Part shown: positions 23,377 through 35,287 of the stretch, piece by piece
Layout: every line of letters begins with the position of its first letter
How positions within the stretch are numbered: the stretch's first letter is position 1
Assembly: GCA_012184525.1 (NCBI GenBank)
Contig: WOFQ01000003.1
Location: 124,001-188,000, forward strand
Source of the DNA: Xenoacremonium recifei
Taxonomy: Eukaryota; Ascomycota; Sordariomycetes; Hypocreales; Nectriaceae
Length of the DNA stretch: 64,000 bases
Direction of reading: 5' to 3'
The notes under the pieces: generated by a model
Seen by the model: only the letters and a program-made list of their open reading frames with translations
What the model was told of the DNA's origin: nothing
The model's database searches: none
Translations under genes and position numbers: made by a program

Positions 23377-24195
23377 ATGTGGCTGAGCCCATCGCGTTCT
23401 CCGCTGGCTCCGCTCTTGACGCTGTTTCTCATCTCCTCCACAGCCAAGCCTGCAGCTGCAAGTGATGGCACAAACGTCTGGGCCACGCCGCATGACAGTT
23501 ACTCCTCAAGCGTTGGGGTGCTAGGATGTTATGTTGACACCAATCGCATCGCGTACTGGCCTGACTCTGTGGACTGCACCAACATCTGTATCTCGCTGAG
23601 CTACGGCAGCCGCCAAGTCTACCTGCTGCGCGTAGACCAGTCCCAGGGCGCCTACGACATCAGCTACGATGCTTGGAACTACTTGTACACCGGCTACTCT
23701 GCTACAAAGAAGCCGATCAGTGGAGGTGCCATTGAGATGTCATATGAGAACGTCGATGCTTCCAAGTGCGGCAGCCTCATCAACACCAAGGACAACAAAC
23801 TCCCGCTTAGCGCCGCCAACAGCATGAACTTCCTAGCCAGCTGCCTCAGCGACAACGACACCTGGGTTGGCGAGAATTACGTTCTTTACAACATTCTGGA
23901 TTCCATCTGCACCCTTGGATACGACGAAACCTGTACACTGGATTGGCCTACCGCAAACCAGCCCACCTGTCCACACACTCTCGGCCTGGATGCAACCTTA
24001 AACAACACGCCGGTTTACAACATTCTCTACCCGAGCGGCGAGACCGTTCTGGCTGGTACCGGAGCAAATGCAACCTCTACCAGTAGCGGCGATGATAGTG
24101 ACGATGACAGCGCGGGATACCGCATTGGGTATCCTGGCTTTCAGCAATTGGCCATTGGCTGGGTAGCAAGCATGTTCCTGACCAGAGCTATATAG
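23377..24195 (+). CDS. Small secreted, probably GPI-anchored protein of unknown function
   Basis: Single exon, 272 aa. A strong signal peptide ('LAPLLTLFLISSTAKPAAA') occupies about residues 1-28. The mature part has about ten Cys, aromatic-rich text such as 'GCYVDTNRIAYWPDSVDC' and 'AYDISYDAWNYL', and then an acidic Ser/Thr/Asp linker and a weakly hydrophobic tail that could be a GPI signal. The spacing of Cys and the 'DISYDAWNY' block recall fungal secreted proteins with an expansin-like/double-psi barrel fold, but I do not recognise the family firmly and give no activity. Start chosen as the ATG beginning the signal peptide. Confidence 0.8.
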   Translation: MWLSPSRSPLAPLLTLFLISSTAKPAAASDGTNVWATPHDSYSSSVGVLGCYVDTNRIAYWPDSVDCTNICISLSYGSRQVYLLRVDQSQGAYDISYDAWNYLYTGYSATKKPISGGAIEMSYENVDASKCGSLINTKDNKLPLSAANSMNFLASCLSDNDTWVGENYVLYNILDSICTLGYDETCTLDWPTANQPTCPHTLGLDATLNNTPVYNILYPSGETVLAGTGANATSTSSGDDSDDDSAGYRIGYPGFQQLAIGWVASMFLTRAI

Positions 24196-24559
24196 AACTG
24201 AGGGTTATCACAGATCCCTACGTATATAATGGTCTCGTGACACCGGCTCCGGCTGGCATCGGGAATGTGTGGCTTTTGTGCTTGGAGTTTGGGGTTGGTC
24301 TGGTGAACAGGATTCCGTGATACCCAATAATCTTCTCGTCTTTCTCTGGATCGGCAATGATCGCAAGTGGTTTTTTACGATCTCGACGATACTTGTTCTT
24401 TATGAGAGCAATACTTGGATGATGTCGCGACGTCAGCCATGCTCACTGCACGAGTGGTTCAAGTAATGTCTCAATATCCCATACCGTCGATTAATTAAAG
24501 GAGCGTTTACAACTACGTAAAATACAAGTTTCCGAATCATCCTTGTTTGTTTCCTTCAT
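24196..24559. other. Convergent intergenic space, no gene seen
   Basis: About 0.36 kb between converging genes; 3' untranslated regions are expected. Nothing else seen. Confidence 0.5.
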
Positions 24560-24864
24560 TTATTTTTTTATGTGCAATGCGTCCTTGACCTTCTCGAGCG
24601 GTCCTTTTTGGGTCTTCTGCAGTCCAGGCTGTCCTGGTGTGCTGCCAAGGGCACCAGTCTCCTCTGCCGGGCCTTCTTCATCGGCGCAAAGAGCGTCCTT
24701 GCCGTGAAGCTGAAGAAGTTCGATCAGCACACTGTAGATGCGGCATTGGGCCTTGAACAAACCTTCTGTTCCTCGACCTCAGCGTTATGGATGAGGTCGT
24801 GAGTCTCAACGGCCGCTTCGTCCGAGATGCCACTCTCGTGGCTGCCCTTTCTGCGATGCTCCAT
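24560..24864 (-). CDS. Small hydrophilic protein, 83 aa, unknown function
   Basis: Two exons (24864-24763 and 24709-24560) with a 53 nt intron that has GT-AG ends and a CTGAT branch-like site. The product is very hydrophilic: an acidic N-terminal half with 'SDEAAVETHDLIHNAEVEEQ', a Gly/Pro-rich middle ('ETGALGSTPGQPGLQ') and a basic C-terminal helix ('KGPLEKVKDALHIKK'). It has no signal peptide and only one Cys, so it is probably an intracellular, partly disordered protein, of the sort that fungi induce in conidia or under stress; that role is inference. The gene would be missed by ORF length filters. Its 5' leader contains a run of short TTGATG-like direct repeats. Confidence 0.75.
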
Positions 24865-27205
24865 TGTTTGTATTGATGGAATGTAGTCTGTAATTGATGT
24901 ATTGATGTTTTTGTCCAATGTATTATTGGTGTATTTTCGTGTGCAAATGAATAGGAGGCTAGAGCTTGGGGCCCAGCGAGCTCATATAGCTAGCTCACGA
25001 AATGGCAGAGCTTCATGGCAGCTGTCGTCATCCCATTACGTCTCGTGATGGGTGATGCCCCCCTCACGTCATGGCTGGACGGTCGCGACGTCGAAGGGGA
25101 AACCTCAATGGCTATCTCCAAGCCCCTCACCACCACAGTGCGAGTGGCGAGCAAGACGATCTCAACAACAGCACAACTAGGTGGTATCACAGTCCCGATC
25201 TTACTGTGGCGTACAGAAGCCCCAAAGCCAAAACTTGCTGGTGCGTTCTGAATCACCGGAACTTCGCGTGTTCAGCCGACAGGGTCAGCAAAGCATGTGC
25301 GATGAGGATCGTATGACATCGCTCGCACAACGCGAGCTCCCTTTGTTCTCACTTCGGTTTGGTCGCATTCCGAGCGTCATTGCCGGTGCCTGTAAAATAC
25401 GTATTGACTGCAGTCGGTAGATGATTTGCGACAAGGATAATGGCGATGCTGTGCAGCTCGTTCCGTACTAAGTCCGTTCTTTGGGTGCTATACCTCTGCT
25501 CTACTTGAACACGAGATCACATACCAAGAATGGCTCCAAGCCGTCAATGTCTGAGGAAGCAAGTCTGTTTACTTTACTGGGACTCTAAACTACTCGCGGT
25601 CTCTGTCCGTGTCAGTGATCGGAAGATGCCTCAACCCTGCTGCATCCAATGATGTCCTAAACCGTCTTCCCCCTTGCAGCACTTCTAGAACAAAATATTT
25701 GCAGATTTCATACGTACACAGTACAAAGAATTTGTACTGTACTTCTCTCAATTATATGGCTAATCGGTTGATGTTCTCATGGAAGCGCTATGCTATCCCG
25801 GGCATCCCGGATGCCCTCCGTGTGACCCGCAGGAATGTGCCGGTCGATCCCCGTTTTCCGGGAGGTGCCCTGCTCCGACGAAGCCCGACGTCAGAGGCTT
25901 CTAACATGCTCTCATTTCATTGCAGCTGCTTTGCACGATTTATGGGTGAACCGCAAAGTCGTCATTGTCTTTAGATAGGGCTGAATTACAAGTCGCGATG
26001 ACCCCAAGCGTCGGGAATCCAATATTCTTCAGATCCGATGCCAACAAAACTTGCATGTTTCCCCGAAATTCACGGTTGCAAGGCCATTAACCTTGTTTCT
26101 ATGTTTGACCAGCGTAATATATGCAATCTGAGATTTGGGCATGCTCTAAATGTCCAAACTCAACTGCTCCGAGTTCAGATTTAGACATCAACGGCATGTC
26201 AACTGGCTTCGGAGAAGAACCGCTCATATCGGAAAAACCACAAGAGGCAAGTCACTCCGCAAAAATACGCACATACAAGTAAGCCCAAATTTTCTTCAAA
26301 TCTGGTCGTTTATCTTTTGCTCGCGATGTTTCATCCCAACTTTCTTGGTGTTTCGAATGCCAGGGTCGGTCCACTAACCTGTAACGCCAGGATCGCGGCC
26401 ATGAAACGGCCCATAAACATCTCCTAATCCCACCAATCGTTCAACCGGGTCGAGGACTTCGATAAACTAATTCAGCGATTTATTCCTAAATTCTGAGCCA
26501 TAGGTCTGTCATTCTTTTTCTCAGTTGGTTGAGATGTCCACGTTCGATTTCTCCCTGACCAAAGACATCCTTCAACTTCCTTATTCTTCAGTACCCTAAG
26601 CTTTAACAACACGAGCCAAGACATCTTGCTAAACTCTTGAATTAATTGCACTGGGCTCATTTCCTCCTGAAGCTCCCTTTGGGAGACCTGGAATCTTATC
26701 GCAATGACAGGGAAGCGATCTGCCAAGACTTCACGTCCTAGGCGCCTCGGCAAAGCCAAGCGCTTAATTATTCCGCCACGCTCTGGTTCAATTACAAGAA
26801 AATGATCGGTAAAATATCCAGAAACCGCTTGGGTTTCAAAATCCGGCAGAAAATAGCCTCGGAAGAATCCTCTTTATTCATGAGCCCCATTGGAGGGATT
26901 GGCGAAGAAACAAGATGCAGATCTTGGCGTTCGAGTGCTGTCATATTGACTTATAAAGTCCAAGAGACATCGTCAGATTTTGACCTCTCTCCTCTTCATC
27001 CCATCATCTTCTGGTTTCGCTTTGGGTTTCGTTCCTTTCTTTGCTGCAGCTTGCTTGCGCTCTCTTTGTCAGTTCTCGCGAACTATTCCATTCTTTGCGG
27101 CCCTGGTGGTTCATTCATTCTCTTCTACAAAGTGAACTTTCTTTCTTCTGAACCTCCCTGGACCGTCCACCAAGCCTCACACTCCACCATCTTTCATTCA
27201 GCATC
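24865..27205. other. 2.3 kb intergenic stretch, no gene seen
   Basis: Divergent spacing between the 83-aa gene and the LPMO gene. Frames are short and unlike any family. The last 250 bp before the LPMO start is CT-rich (repeated TTCTTTC-type runs), usual for a highly expressed fungal promoter and leader. Confidence 0.5.
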
Positions 27206-28363
27206 ATGCGGAACTGCTTGTCATCATTCCTGGCGATTACCGCCACCATCCCCGTTGGGGTCCTCGGCCATTACAACTTCGAGGCCCTCATTGTCAACGG
27301 CAACATCACGGAACCGTACGAATATGTTCGCCAGACAACGAATTCCAATTCACCAATCACGGACATTACCTCTGATGATATGATTTGTAATCAAGGTGGC
27401 CTTGACACGGATATCCGAGCCAAGACCAGCACCTACTCTGTCTCTCCCGGAGATGAAGTCGGCTTCACGATTAATGTCGCAATTGGCCATCCCGGTCCGC
27501 TTGCCGTCTACATGAGTAAGGCTCCAGATGGCACAGCTACCTCGGATTATCTCGGTGGTGGGGACTGGTTCAAAGTATATGAACTTTCCACCAGTTCCAT
27601 CACCGATGCTGGCCTTCAATGGGCTACCTACATCGACAACCAGGGTATCCAGAACTTCACGTTCACCCTCCCTGAAAATCTTCCTGCCGGAAACTACCTC
27701 ATGCGCGCGGAGTCAATTGCAATCCATGGTGCAAGCACAGTCGGCGGAGCCCAGTTCTATATCGGTTGCGCTCAGCTTGCAGTTGGAGGCTCTGGATCTG
27801 GAACTCCTTCGCCTACTGTTCAAATCCCCGGACTCTACACCGGAACCGAACCAGGTATCCTCATCAACATTTACTGGCCAATCCCAACTAATTACACGGT
27901 TCCTGGGCCTGTAACTTGGCCAAATGCCTGCATTGATCACACTGCCAATCTTGACGGCCAGGTCAGTGATGGGGATTGCACTCCCGGCGCCAACTCTACC
28001 AGTGGAAGTGCTTCTGCCAGTGTCGCCATTGCCACGTCAACATTTGTCAACACTATCCCTACTTCGTCTGCTTCATCAAACAGCTCTGTTGTCTTTACAA
28101 CACCCGCTACTGTCATTACTACTTCAGTCACTCCGGTGGCAGTCTCAACTCCTGTTGGAGGTCAACTTACATCTGCATCTTCCGCCGCCGCTATAGAGCC
28201 CACCGTTGTCTCAACTCCTGTTGCAGTATCTCCTATGACAACCACCGTGGCTCCTACGGCCACCAGAACCGCTAGCTGCAACAGTTCCCGCCGACGTAAG
28301 AGCCGAAAGGTTCGGCGAGAAGCAAAGGACCTTGCCGAGAACATCCGAAAGGGTGTTATCTAG
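27206..28363 (+). CDS. AA9 lytic polysaccharide monooxygenase with Ser/Thr-rich and basic C-terminal tail
   Basis: Single exon, 385 aa. The signal peptide ends after Gly21 so that His22 becomes the N-terminal His of the mature enzyme, the first ligand of the copper histidine brace. The second His is H95 in 'AIGHPGPLAVYM', and the axial Tyr is Y185 in 'GGAQFYIGCAQ', with the second-sphere H174 and Q183 also present. Cys61 and Cys188 can form the conserved disulfide. Such enzymes cleave cellulose or hemicellulose oxidatively outside the cell. No CBM1 follows. Instead there is a Ser/Thr/Val-rich stretch of about 110 residues and a strongly basic end ('RRRKSRKVRREAK'), which is not a GPI signal. 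Confidence 0.92.
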   Translation: MRNCLSSFLAITATIPVGVLGHYNFEALIVNGNITEPYEYVRQTTNSNSPITDITSDDMICNQGGLDTDIRAKTSTYSVSPGDEVGFTINVAIGHPGPLAVYMSKAPDGTATSDYLGGGDWFKVYELSTSSITDAGLQWATYIDNQGIQNFTFTLPENLPAGNYLMRAESIAIHGASTVGGAQFYIGCAQLAVGGSGSGTPSPTVQIPGLYTGTEPGILINIYWPIPTNYTVPGPVTWPNACIDHTANLDGQVSDGDCTPGANSTSGSASASVAIATSTFVNTIPTSSASSNSSVVFTTPATVITTSVTPVAVSTPVGGQLTSASSAAAIEPTVVSTPVAVSPMTTTVAPTATRTASCNSSRRRKSRKVRREAKDLAENIRKGVI

Positions 28364-31300
28364 GAGAGGTCTATCGCCCATTGAACTGTGACAGGCATTT
28401 GGGCGATCAGTAAGATGAAGGAGAGTTGTTTCATTCTTTGTACATAGTGGCCGAGGCCATAGTCATATAAACTGAGAAATCCATTGTAGAACAACAAAGT
28501 ACTAAGACAAGGTCATGAAACCGCTTAGTGAGGTTTGTGTCGAGGCAGGTGGTTAAGCACCGTCGAACAACACTCAACTTGAATTGTAGACAATTTCGCA
28601 AGCGCTCTTTCTGACACGATATGGATATGGCACTATCATCAGTGTCTGTAGCGCTTCAATGAGACTTATCACGACTCTCGTCTTTACGAAAAGCGGCAGA
28701 TATTTCTCAAGTGTCATTGTAACTATCTCAATAAACGGCTTCATAAAATCCCACCACGAACGAAAGGAGAAAGCCATTCGAGTTCGACGTGTATTGAAAG
28801 TCATGTACCTAATGGGTCAGTAAAGCTGATTGTCATGCTAATTGAAACCTCGAGACTTTGTGTCTAAAGCATGCTCACAGTTCAAGGAGAGTTACGGACT
28901 GGAAGCAGGTGGGTTTCAATCAAGAGAGACCGCAACCTAATGAACTTTTTCCCATTTGCATATTTAATTTCTAGACTGAAACATGGAGTTAAAGATCCTT
29001 ATCAGGTTGTCTTGTGTCAGGATCAAGATTCCCTGCACAATTCCTGTGCATATCATAGCTCCGATCGCAAGGCTGAACAGCGCCCTTGATCGTGTGCGCG
29101 AAACTTCTCCAACTCAATCTGCCTTGGTCAAAGCGATGCGCAGCAAACCCATGAGATGCGGGGAGCGCTTTCGGAGCCTGGCGGAGGGATTCCCATCCCA
29201 GATAGTCTGCCACGTTGGTTTCGCGTGCACGAGGACAAGGGCCATCCGTTCTATTGGGTCTTGCAGAAGCACGGATGAGTGGCTTTTAGCTAAGCATGCA
29301 TTTCCTCGAAGTTCTAAAACTAGCCCAAGACTCCCAGCGTCTACATAATTCTCGACAGGTGAGGATTTTTTGAGTCCTGTGCTTCCTGTCTCTCAACCCG
29401 AAATAACAACGCAGACATAAACGAATTATCGAAACTGCTGGGACACTCGCATCTTGACATAACAACACTAAGAATTCATCTTATTTTCAGACGGAAAAAA
29501 GACTTCTAAATGCATCAGAACGAGGTAAAGATTATACTTTACTTTGGAATACTTCAGTTCTTCGAGATTTTGGGAAACTTCAATTGGCCTACCCTATAGA
29601 GTTGTCATGATTTGGCCCTGCTCAATAATTACGCATCTCTGCTCAGGGGGTTTAGAAACTATAATTTGCCTTCTAACCGAGATAGACACCTTCCATTCAT
29701 TTTAATCTACTTATCTGGCGTCGGTAAGGAAGACGGCATGTGTCCAGGCTGCAGCTGCAATTACCCAGTGGCAGCATTTCGCACTCTTGACACTAAAAGT
29801 CATTAGGGGCATTAAGCAGCACGCCAAGGCCTTGGAATTCCTCAGCTGCCAGTTTGGGGCATCTACGGAAATATGCAGACTCTGCTAATGCAAGCTAACT
29901 CAACGGCTCTGCAGCGTGGCGGGAGTGGCGGGATCTCGACTCATGACAGGGATCAACACACCAGATCTTTCCATGTGAGCTTCTAGAAGTATGCACCACG
30001 CTATGATGATCTCAGAAGGCCAGCCTCGAAGATTGCGCAAGCAATAATGTGAAAAGTCTCGACCGTTGCCTAGTGTTAAGATCATCCCGCACGAAGCGAG
30101 CGAATTAGGCATCTCGTCAGACAGGGTCCTCATGACGGCGTTGTAACCTTGGATGTTCTCATGAAACGGCTTGGAACTTGGCCTTTCATTGTTTGGTTGA
30201 CGCTAACTTACGACCCTCTACTTGGCTTGCACATGCTCGTGCAGCCAGATGATCAGAACATTGGACTCTGCGCTCGGATGCAGAGCTAAGCAAAGCTATT
30301 GGCTTCAGGCATATCTAGTTCTTGGCCCATTGCTCCGTGATTCTCGCCAAGGCGATGTTCTCAAACCGGTCCGGGAATTGGCAGATATGCACGAGGAACA
30401 GCTCTGATAACAAAGTCTACGGATCAAGGGAGGGCAAGGAGCTACCAAAACACCTGATGAATGGTGACATGGGCTGTTCCTCATAGTATTTGTTGCTCTC
30501 CGGTCGCAGCTTATACGACAATGCTGGAGGGTTGGACCGTTTAGTGGTCAGCTGGCGAAGCTCACCTATCGACATGGGCACTGTGCTATGGCGACAACAG
30601 GCGGAAAATCCGTCCCGGAAGAAGAGATGAAATTGACGGATAAGTCGGGACGTTGCCTCACGGAGCATTTCCATCACTCCCGCCGAATCAGACAGATGCC
30701 ATGGGATGCTGGTTAGGGTGGAGTGATGCCATCTCACGGACCTCGCTTGTAAGTGATCCGGCAGTGTGTGATGTGAGGCTCGGGTCATTCGCAAGCCACG
30801 GCAAATTAACGATAGAGGGGGAAGCCTTCTAGAGGTCGAGATAGAAGGTTTGAGCGCCGGCGGAACGTGATTTTGTCTCAGCATCCGATCTGAAGCTGCA
30901 CGCGGAGCGAATCAAGCGGTGATGGGTGTGATGGGAATGCGGGCCCTTGTCGATTCGGAACTGCAGCAAGGCTTTGGGGGCTTTAGTGGCTCGTGGGCCC
31001 CTGGACCCGCTCCTCTACAGCGCATGGTCCCCTGGCGCTCCGCCTAGACCCCCTGAAGAGGCGACTGCTGCGGGGTCGCCTCGAAGAGGAGGTGGGAATG
31101 GAATTGGGGCCTGAAGCCTTCCCCAGCTGTCAGCGCAAAGCGTTACCTAACTCCCACGTAACTGCTTCTGCATTCTATGGCCAACAGCGCTTCCTTTCCA
31201 CATTTCCCCAGAGTCGTGACAGTTGCAAGCCAGTTCGCCCCGGATCTGTCATCTGGAGCCCACTGCAATGGCATCTTCCCCAGGTTTCAAGGACAAAAGC

Positions 31301-32579
31301 TTCATCCGACGTCTGCGATGAAGCAGAATGGAAAGCGCGCCTGAGATTGGGGAAAAAGAGGGGTAAGGAAGGTACCTGAACCTTTCTCCTCAGAGGGCAG
31401 GTGCCTGTGCCTTACTCCAACAGACTGTCTCTTGCCTGATTTATCGGGCTCTTCAGCGCCGCAGCCTAGCGCCAACTGCTCAGTCATCCATGTCGGTCAT
31501 TATTATCCCTCCTCCACTTGCCTTTCCAGCTTCGTCACCAAACCAACCATCTCTCGTTTCTCCAAGGCCCGTCCAGATCGTCCGTTTGCTAGCCGTGCTT
31601 GCGAGGCCCAGAATTACTCATTCCTGCCTGTCAGCCGTCGTTATCCAATCGATGCCGCTTGCGCAAGCCCAGATGTCAGTGCAGTCCCTCCTATCTGCTC
31701 TTCCCTGCTAGCTGCTAATCCCCTTCTCCATTGGCAGTGCGGACAACGGCGAGGCCCTCTGAGACTCAGAGTCTCCTGGGTCGCACACCCTCATCTCCAA
31801 CTTTCAGCCAGCCCGCTGTATCCTCAGCTTCTTGAACCGGCAAGACTGCTCCGCGTCGAGATATCGAGATGTGCCGAGTTTCCCAGATCACATGTGTGAG
31901 GAGGGCTCGATAGGTTCTGAGGCGCCGTAAGCCATCTATCGTCGACCGATCGATGGCGCAAACACACCATGCTTTTTATCCCCAGGAACCACAACTCACG
32001 ATCCATCAACCTCTCATGATACGATGCCGAGGCCGGTCCGCCACGTGCATTTGGAGCTCTGGCAATCCATTGACTCCAAAATGAGACCCCCCATTTCCTC
32101 CCCTCTTCCCTGCATCTACGCTAAGTCCAGGACTTGATCCACGAAGCAAGCTAGAAGCCCGCGGTTCTTCTGCCCAGACGCCACTGCGCCATGTTTGAAG
32201 CCTCGCCATACCCCTGAACGTCTTGTCTTGACACTGTTACTAGCTTGTGCAACGAGGATGGCCTCCTCACTCTCGGTCCCGCGTTCCAGATGTCCGGGGT
32301 TCCTGGTTGAGAATGATAAGCATCCGGAAGCGACCCAAGCACCATGGCGGGCTGGACAACAAATGTCATCCACCTGCTGGATTTGATGTCCTCCAGAAAT
32401 CTCGGTGTCTGCGTTCTTCTCTAAACGGCTTCTGTCGATCTACGTGTATCCGTGGACTTGTTCATTTATGCGAATCCTTCCTCTGTTCCACACTTTCCCT
32501 TTACACTCGAGCACAAGGACAACACAAACTTTGAACGCCCTCTTCTGAGGCCAATGCCTCATCGCCTCTGCATTTCATC
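28364..32579. other. 4.2 kb gene-poor interval, no gene supported
   Basis: The longest gene-free stretch in the window. Two 155-codon frames (minus 30417-30884, plus 31432-31899) have random-looking composition with many Ser, Pro, Arg, Cys and His and no splice partners, so neither is called. The part near 31.4-32.6 kb is pyrimidine-rich on the plus strand and may be a long leader and promoter of the following membrane protein gene. No terminal repeats or transposase text seen. Confidence 0.5.
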
Positions 32580-33863
32580 ATGGGATTTTACTCTGAAGCA
32601 CCTGCTGCAAGGCCTTTCAGCGACGATAAACCGACGCTGTTAGTCTCGTGGTGGATTACAGTCTTCTGCTACGCCATCATCCTGATTCGACTCGGAGGAC
32701 GTTATGTCCGAGTCGAGAAGTTGCTGAGAGAAGACAAGATTGTTGCTGCAGCTCTGATACCTCTATTGCTGCGAGCCATCTGTGTTCATTTCATCCTCAA
32801 ATATGGCACGAACAACGTCAACCTCGATGGCCTCGACTTGACATCGACTGAGATCAACAATAGAGTCATTGGAAGTCGCTTGGTCATGGCTAGCCGCGTC
32901 TTTTATGCCGCCATGTAAGTTATTTATTCTCTCACGATGATCTCGTAACTAATAACTTTCCTTCGCAGTTTATGGATCCTCAAATTTACCACAATGGACT
33001 TCTTCGGACGCCTGGCAGGAGCCACAAGGAGAAAGTCCCATGCCCTCATGATTGTCATCATGCGCTACGTCCTCCTTGTTACTTTCATTGCCGTCGTTGT
33101 TAGCGACTTGGCCGAATGCCAACCCTTCGACCACTACTGGCAGGTCACTCCCGATCCTGGCCCCAAGTGCCGTCAGGGCTTTGCACAGCTGCTCGTCATG
33201 GGAATCTGCAATGTACTCACCGACTTGTTCCTCATCGCTTTCCCTATTCCCATCATCATGTCGAGCATGATTCCCACAAAACGGAAGGTGCTCTTGATTA
33301 TGCTCTTCAGCTTGGCTCTGATCATCGTCGGCATCACGCTCTACCGTATGCCCCAGATCATCCATGCACGCGGCCAGCAAGTTGACCGAACCATGTGGGC
33401 CTCGGTCGAGATCCTGGCTGCGACAGGTGTTGGCAACACTGTTGCTCTGGGCTCTTTCTTGAGAGACAGCGGCATGAAGAAGAAGAAGTACAACACCAGC
33501 TCCAACGGCTACTCAAACTCGAGGTCTCAGTCTCAGCCAACGCGAGTGACTCGGACCCTGGGTAGCCACTGGGAGGAGGAGAGCGATGACGGCAAGCAAC
33601 CCAAGACGACTACTGGCATCTGGGATGGAACTGGGACCACCGCCCACAATACCTCCGATTCGATCTCCAAGTCAGAGGATGCCAGACGAGGATCCAAGTC
33701 TTCTGGGGAGAGACCCGTCAGTCCCACACAAAGCCATGACTCTCTTATCACACGCGAGCAGTTTGAGGCTTCTATGGAGATGAACGCTCCACCGTCTGCC
33801 GTCATTGCAGGCAACTCCAGGGGGCAATATCGTGGCAGCTCACCACGGGTCAATAATATGTAG
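32580..33863 (+). CDS. Fungal seven-TM integral membrane protein (rhodopsin-like/Pth11-related)
   Basis: Two exons (32580-32914, 32969-33863) with a 54 nt intron encode 409 aa. Seven hydrophobic segments fill the first 260 residues. The loop between segments 4 and 5 has the family-typical 'AECQPFDHYWQVTPDPGPKC', and the end of segment 7 'NTVALGSFLRD'. About 140 hydrophilic residues rich in Ser, Thr and Gly follow, presumably a cytoplasmic tail that could be phosphorylated. There is no CFEM domain at the N-terminus. Related proteins are the large fungal 'rhodopsin domain' family that includes Pth11-like receptors; ligand and signalling role are unknown. Confidence 0.85.
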
Positions 33864-35287
33864 AGGGAGGGTTTCTCTCGCGAGGGTTTTGGGAACTTTT
33901 GGATACCACTGGGCTGTGCTTTTCTCTTTTCATAATCTTGGACTTGTAATGTTGAGCCAGTAACGTCCAGGGCTCGGACGATGATACAGTATCTGTTTCT
34001 CTCATGTCGATCAATCTACATTTACTTTTGGGTATCGCAGACAAATTAGACTATCCATTTGGGGAAGTCGATTTTGGTGCTTGTCTTGCGGTGAATATAC
34101 ACGCTTACCCCTGAGATAGCCTGGACTGATGGACAACCTCGACCTCACTCAACTCTCGGCATAGATGTGACTGGACAGGAAGCTCCAACACCTGCTTCGC
34201 TTACAACTGATATCGCAAGCCGCACCGCAGGAACCGGACGATTTTGGGGCTTGTGCATTGATGCTACCCCAATTCCCGTACGTAATGGTAAGCACAGTCC
34301 CTCTTGCATGTCTCCATCTCCGCTGATGCTCGTGTGCTATCGAGCCCCCATCCAATGAGGGCAAACGATGGATACCTTCGGCATGAAGAGGGGAAGCCCC
34401 TGATTCCGCACACCCTCGAGATGATCACGACGAGTCTGAGCGCGGTGTACTGACAGCAAATAGATCGTCACCTAGTGCCAGGGACCGGAGACATTCTCGG
34501 CCAGCTGGAGGCCACTCCAACGACCTACCTAATCGGATCATGGGCTAACGAGACCCGGTCCAAGCCCAGCATCTCCACCACGACCAGCGCTTTCTAGCCT
34601 GCGGAATGGAAGCGTCAGGGATGCCGGGAGTGTGCCCCTGGACCCTTGTGTCTGTCCCCCGGGCTTGGACTCTGTCGGTGCGCGGTTGCGCGGCTGTTGC
34701 AGTCAGTCCATCATGGATGGCACTGGGTGGAACCTCACCCGAGTCAATGCCCTCCCAGCTCGTGGGCCGTGGAGATCTTCTTAGCAGAAACGATTGCCAC
34801 ACACTGGCAGTGTCTGAGGTAATTACCTATAAGGTGTGCGGGATCAGCAAGAAAAAAGCACGACACCGGGGCGAAGAGCGGACAGCCCTTGTGGACTCGA
34901 CTCGGCCTCGCTTATACTTCTGTTACGTACTGTGGGAAGCCAAGCATCAGCCGGCGCCTTAAACTTGACATCCTCTCTGTTTCTTCAACTACCTGTCGCG
35001 GACGCTTATTCTGACGACAAACAACTGTCGAGACTGGACTGTCGTTCTCTGGCAGTTGTCGCGGCAGAGATTTCCAGATCTTCGGTTCCCCGGATTCCTG
35101 GCGTCGATCGAAGCCTTCTAGAATTTTCAACGGTCTGCCTCTGCAGCGGTTACGCCACCCGCCCGGGACGCCGGATTGCGCCCTGAAGAGCCTTGAATCT
35201 CCCCACGCCATTCGCGGGATCGATTGATAAAGAAGTTGGAGTCTATCGCTATCTTTTTGGGGTCAACTATCGAATTTTGGAGGAGCA
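33864..35287. promoter_or_regulatory. Intergenic; probable promoter of permease gene
   Basis: About 1.4 kb with no supported gene. The 3' half, before the permease start, contains scattered pyrimidine runs. Nothing else seen. Confidence 0.5.

Noticed and set aside
30417..30884. 155-codon minus-strand frame in the gene-poor interval
   Set aside because: Composition looks random (Ser, Arg, Pro, His) and there are no splice partners or motifs.
31432..31899. 155-codon plus-strand frame
   Set aside because: Ser/Pro/Cys-rich translation of a pyrimidine-rich leader-like region; nothing recognisable.
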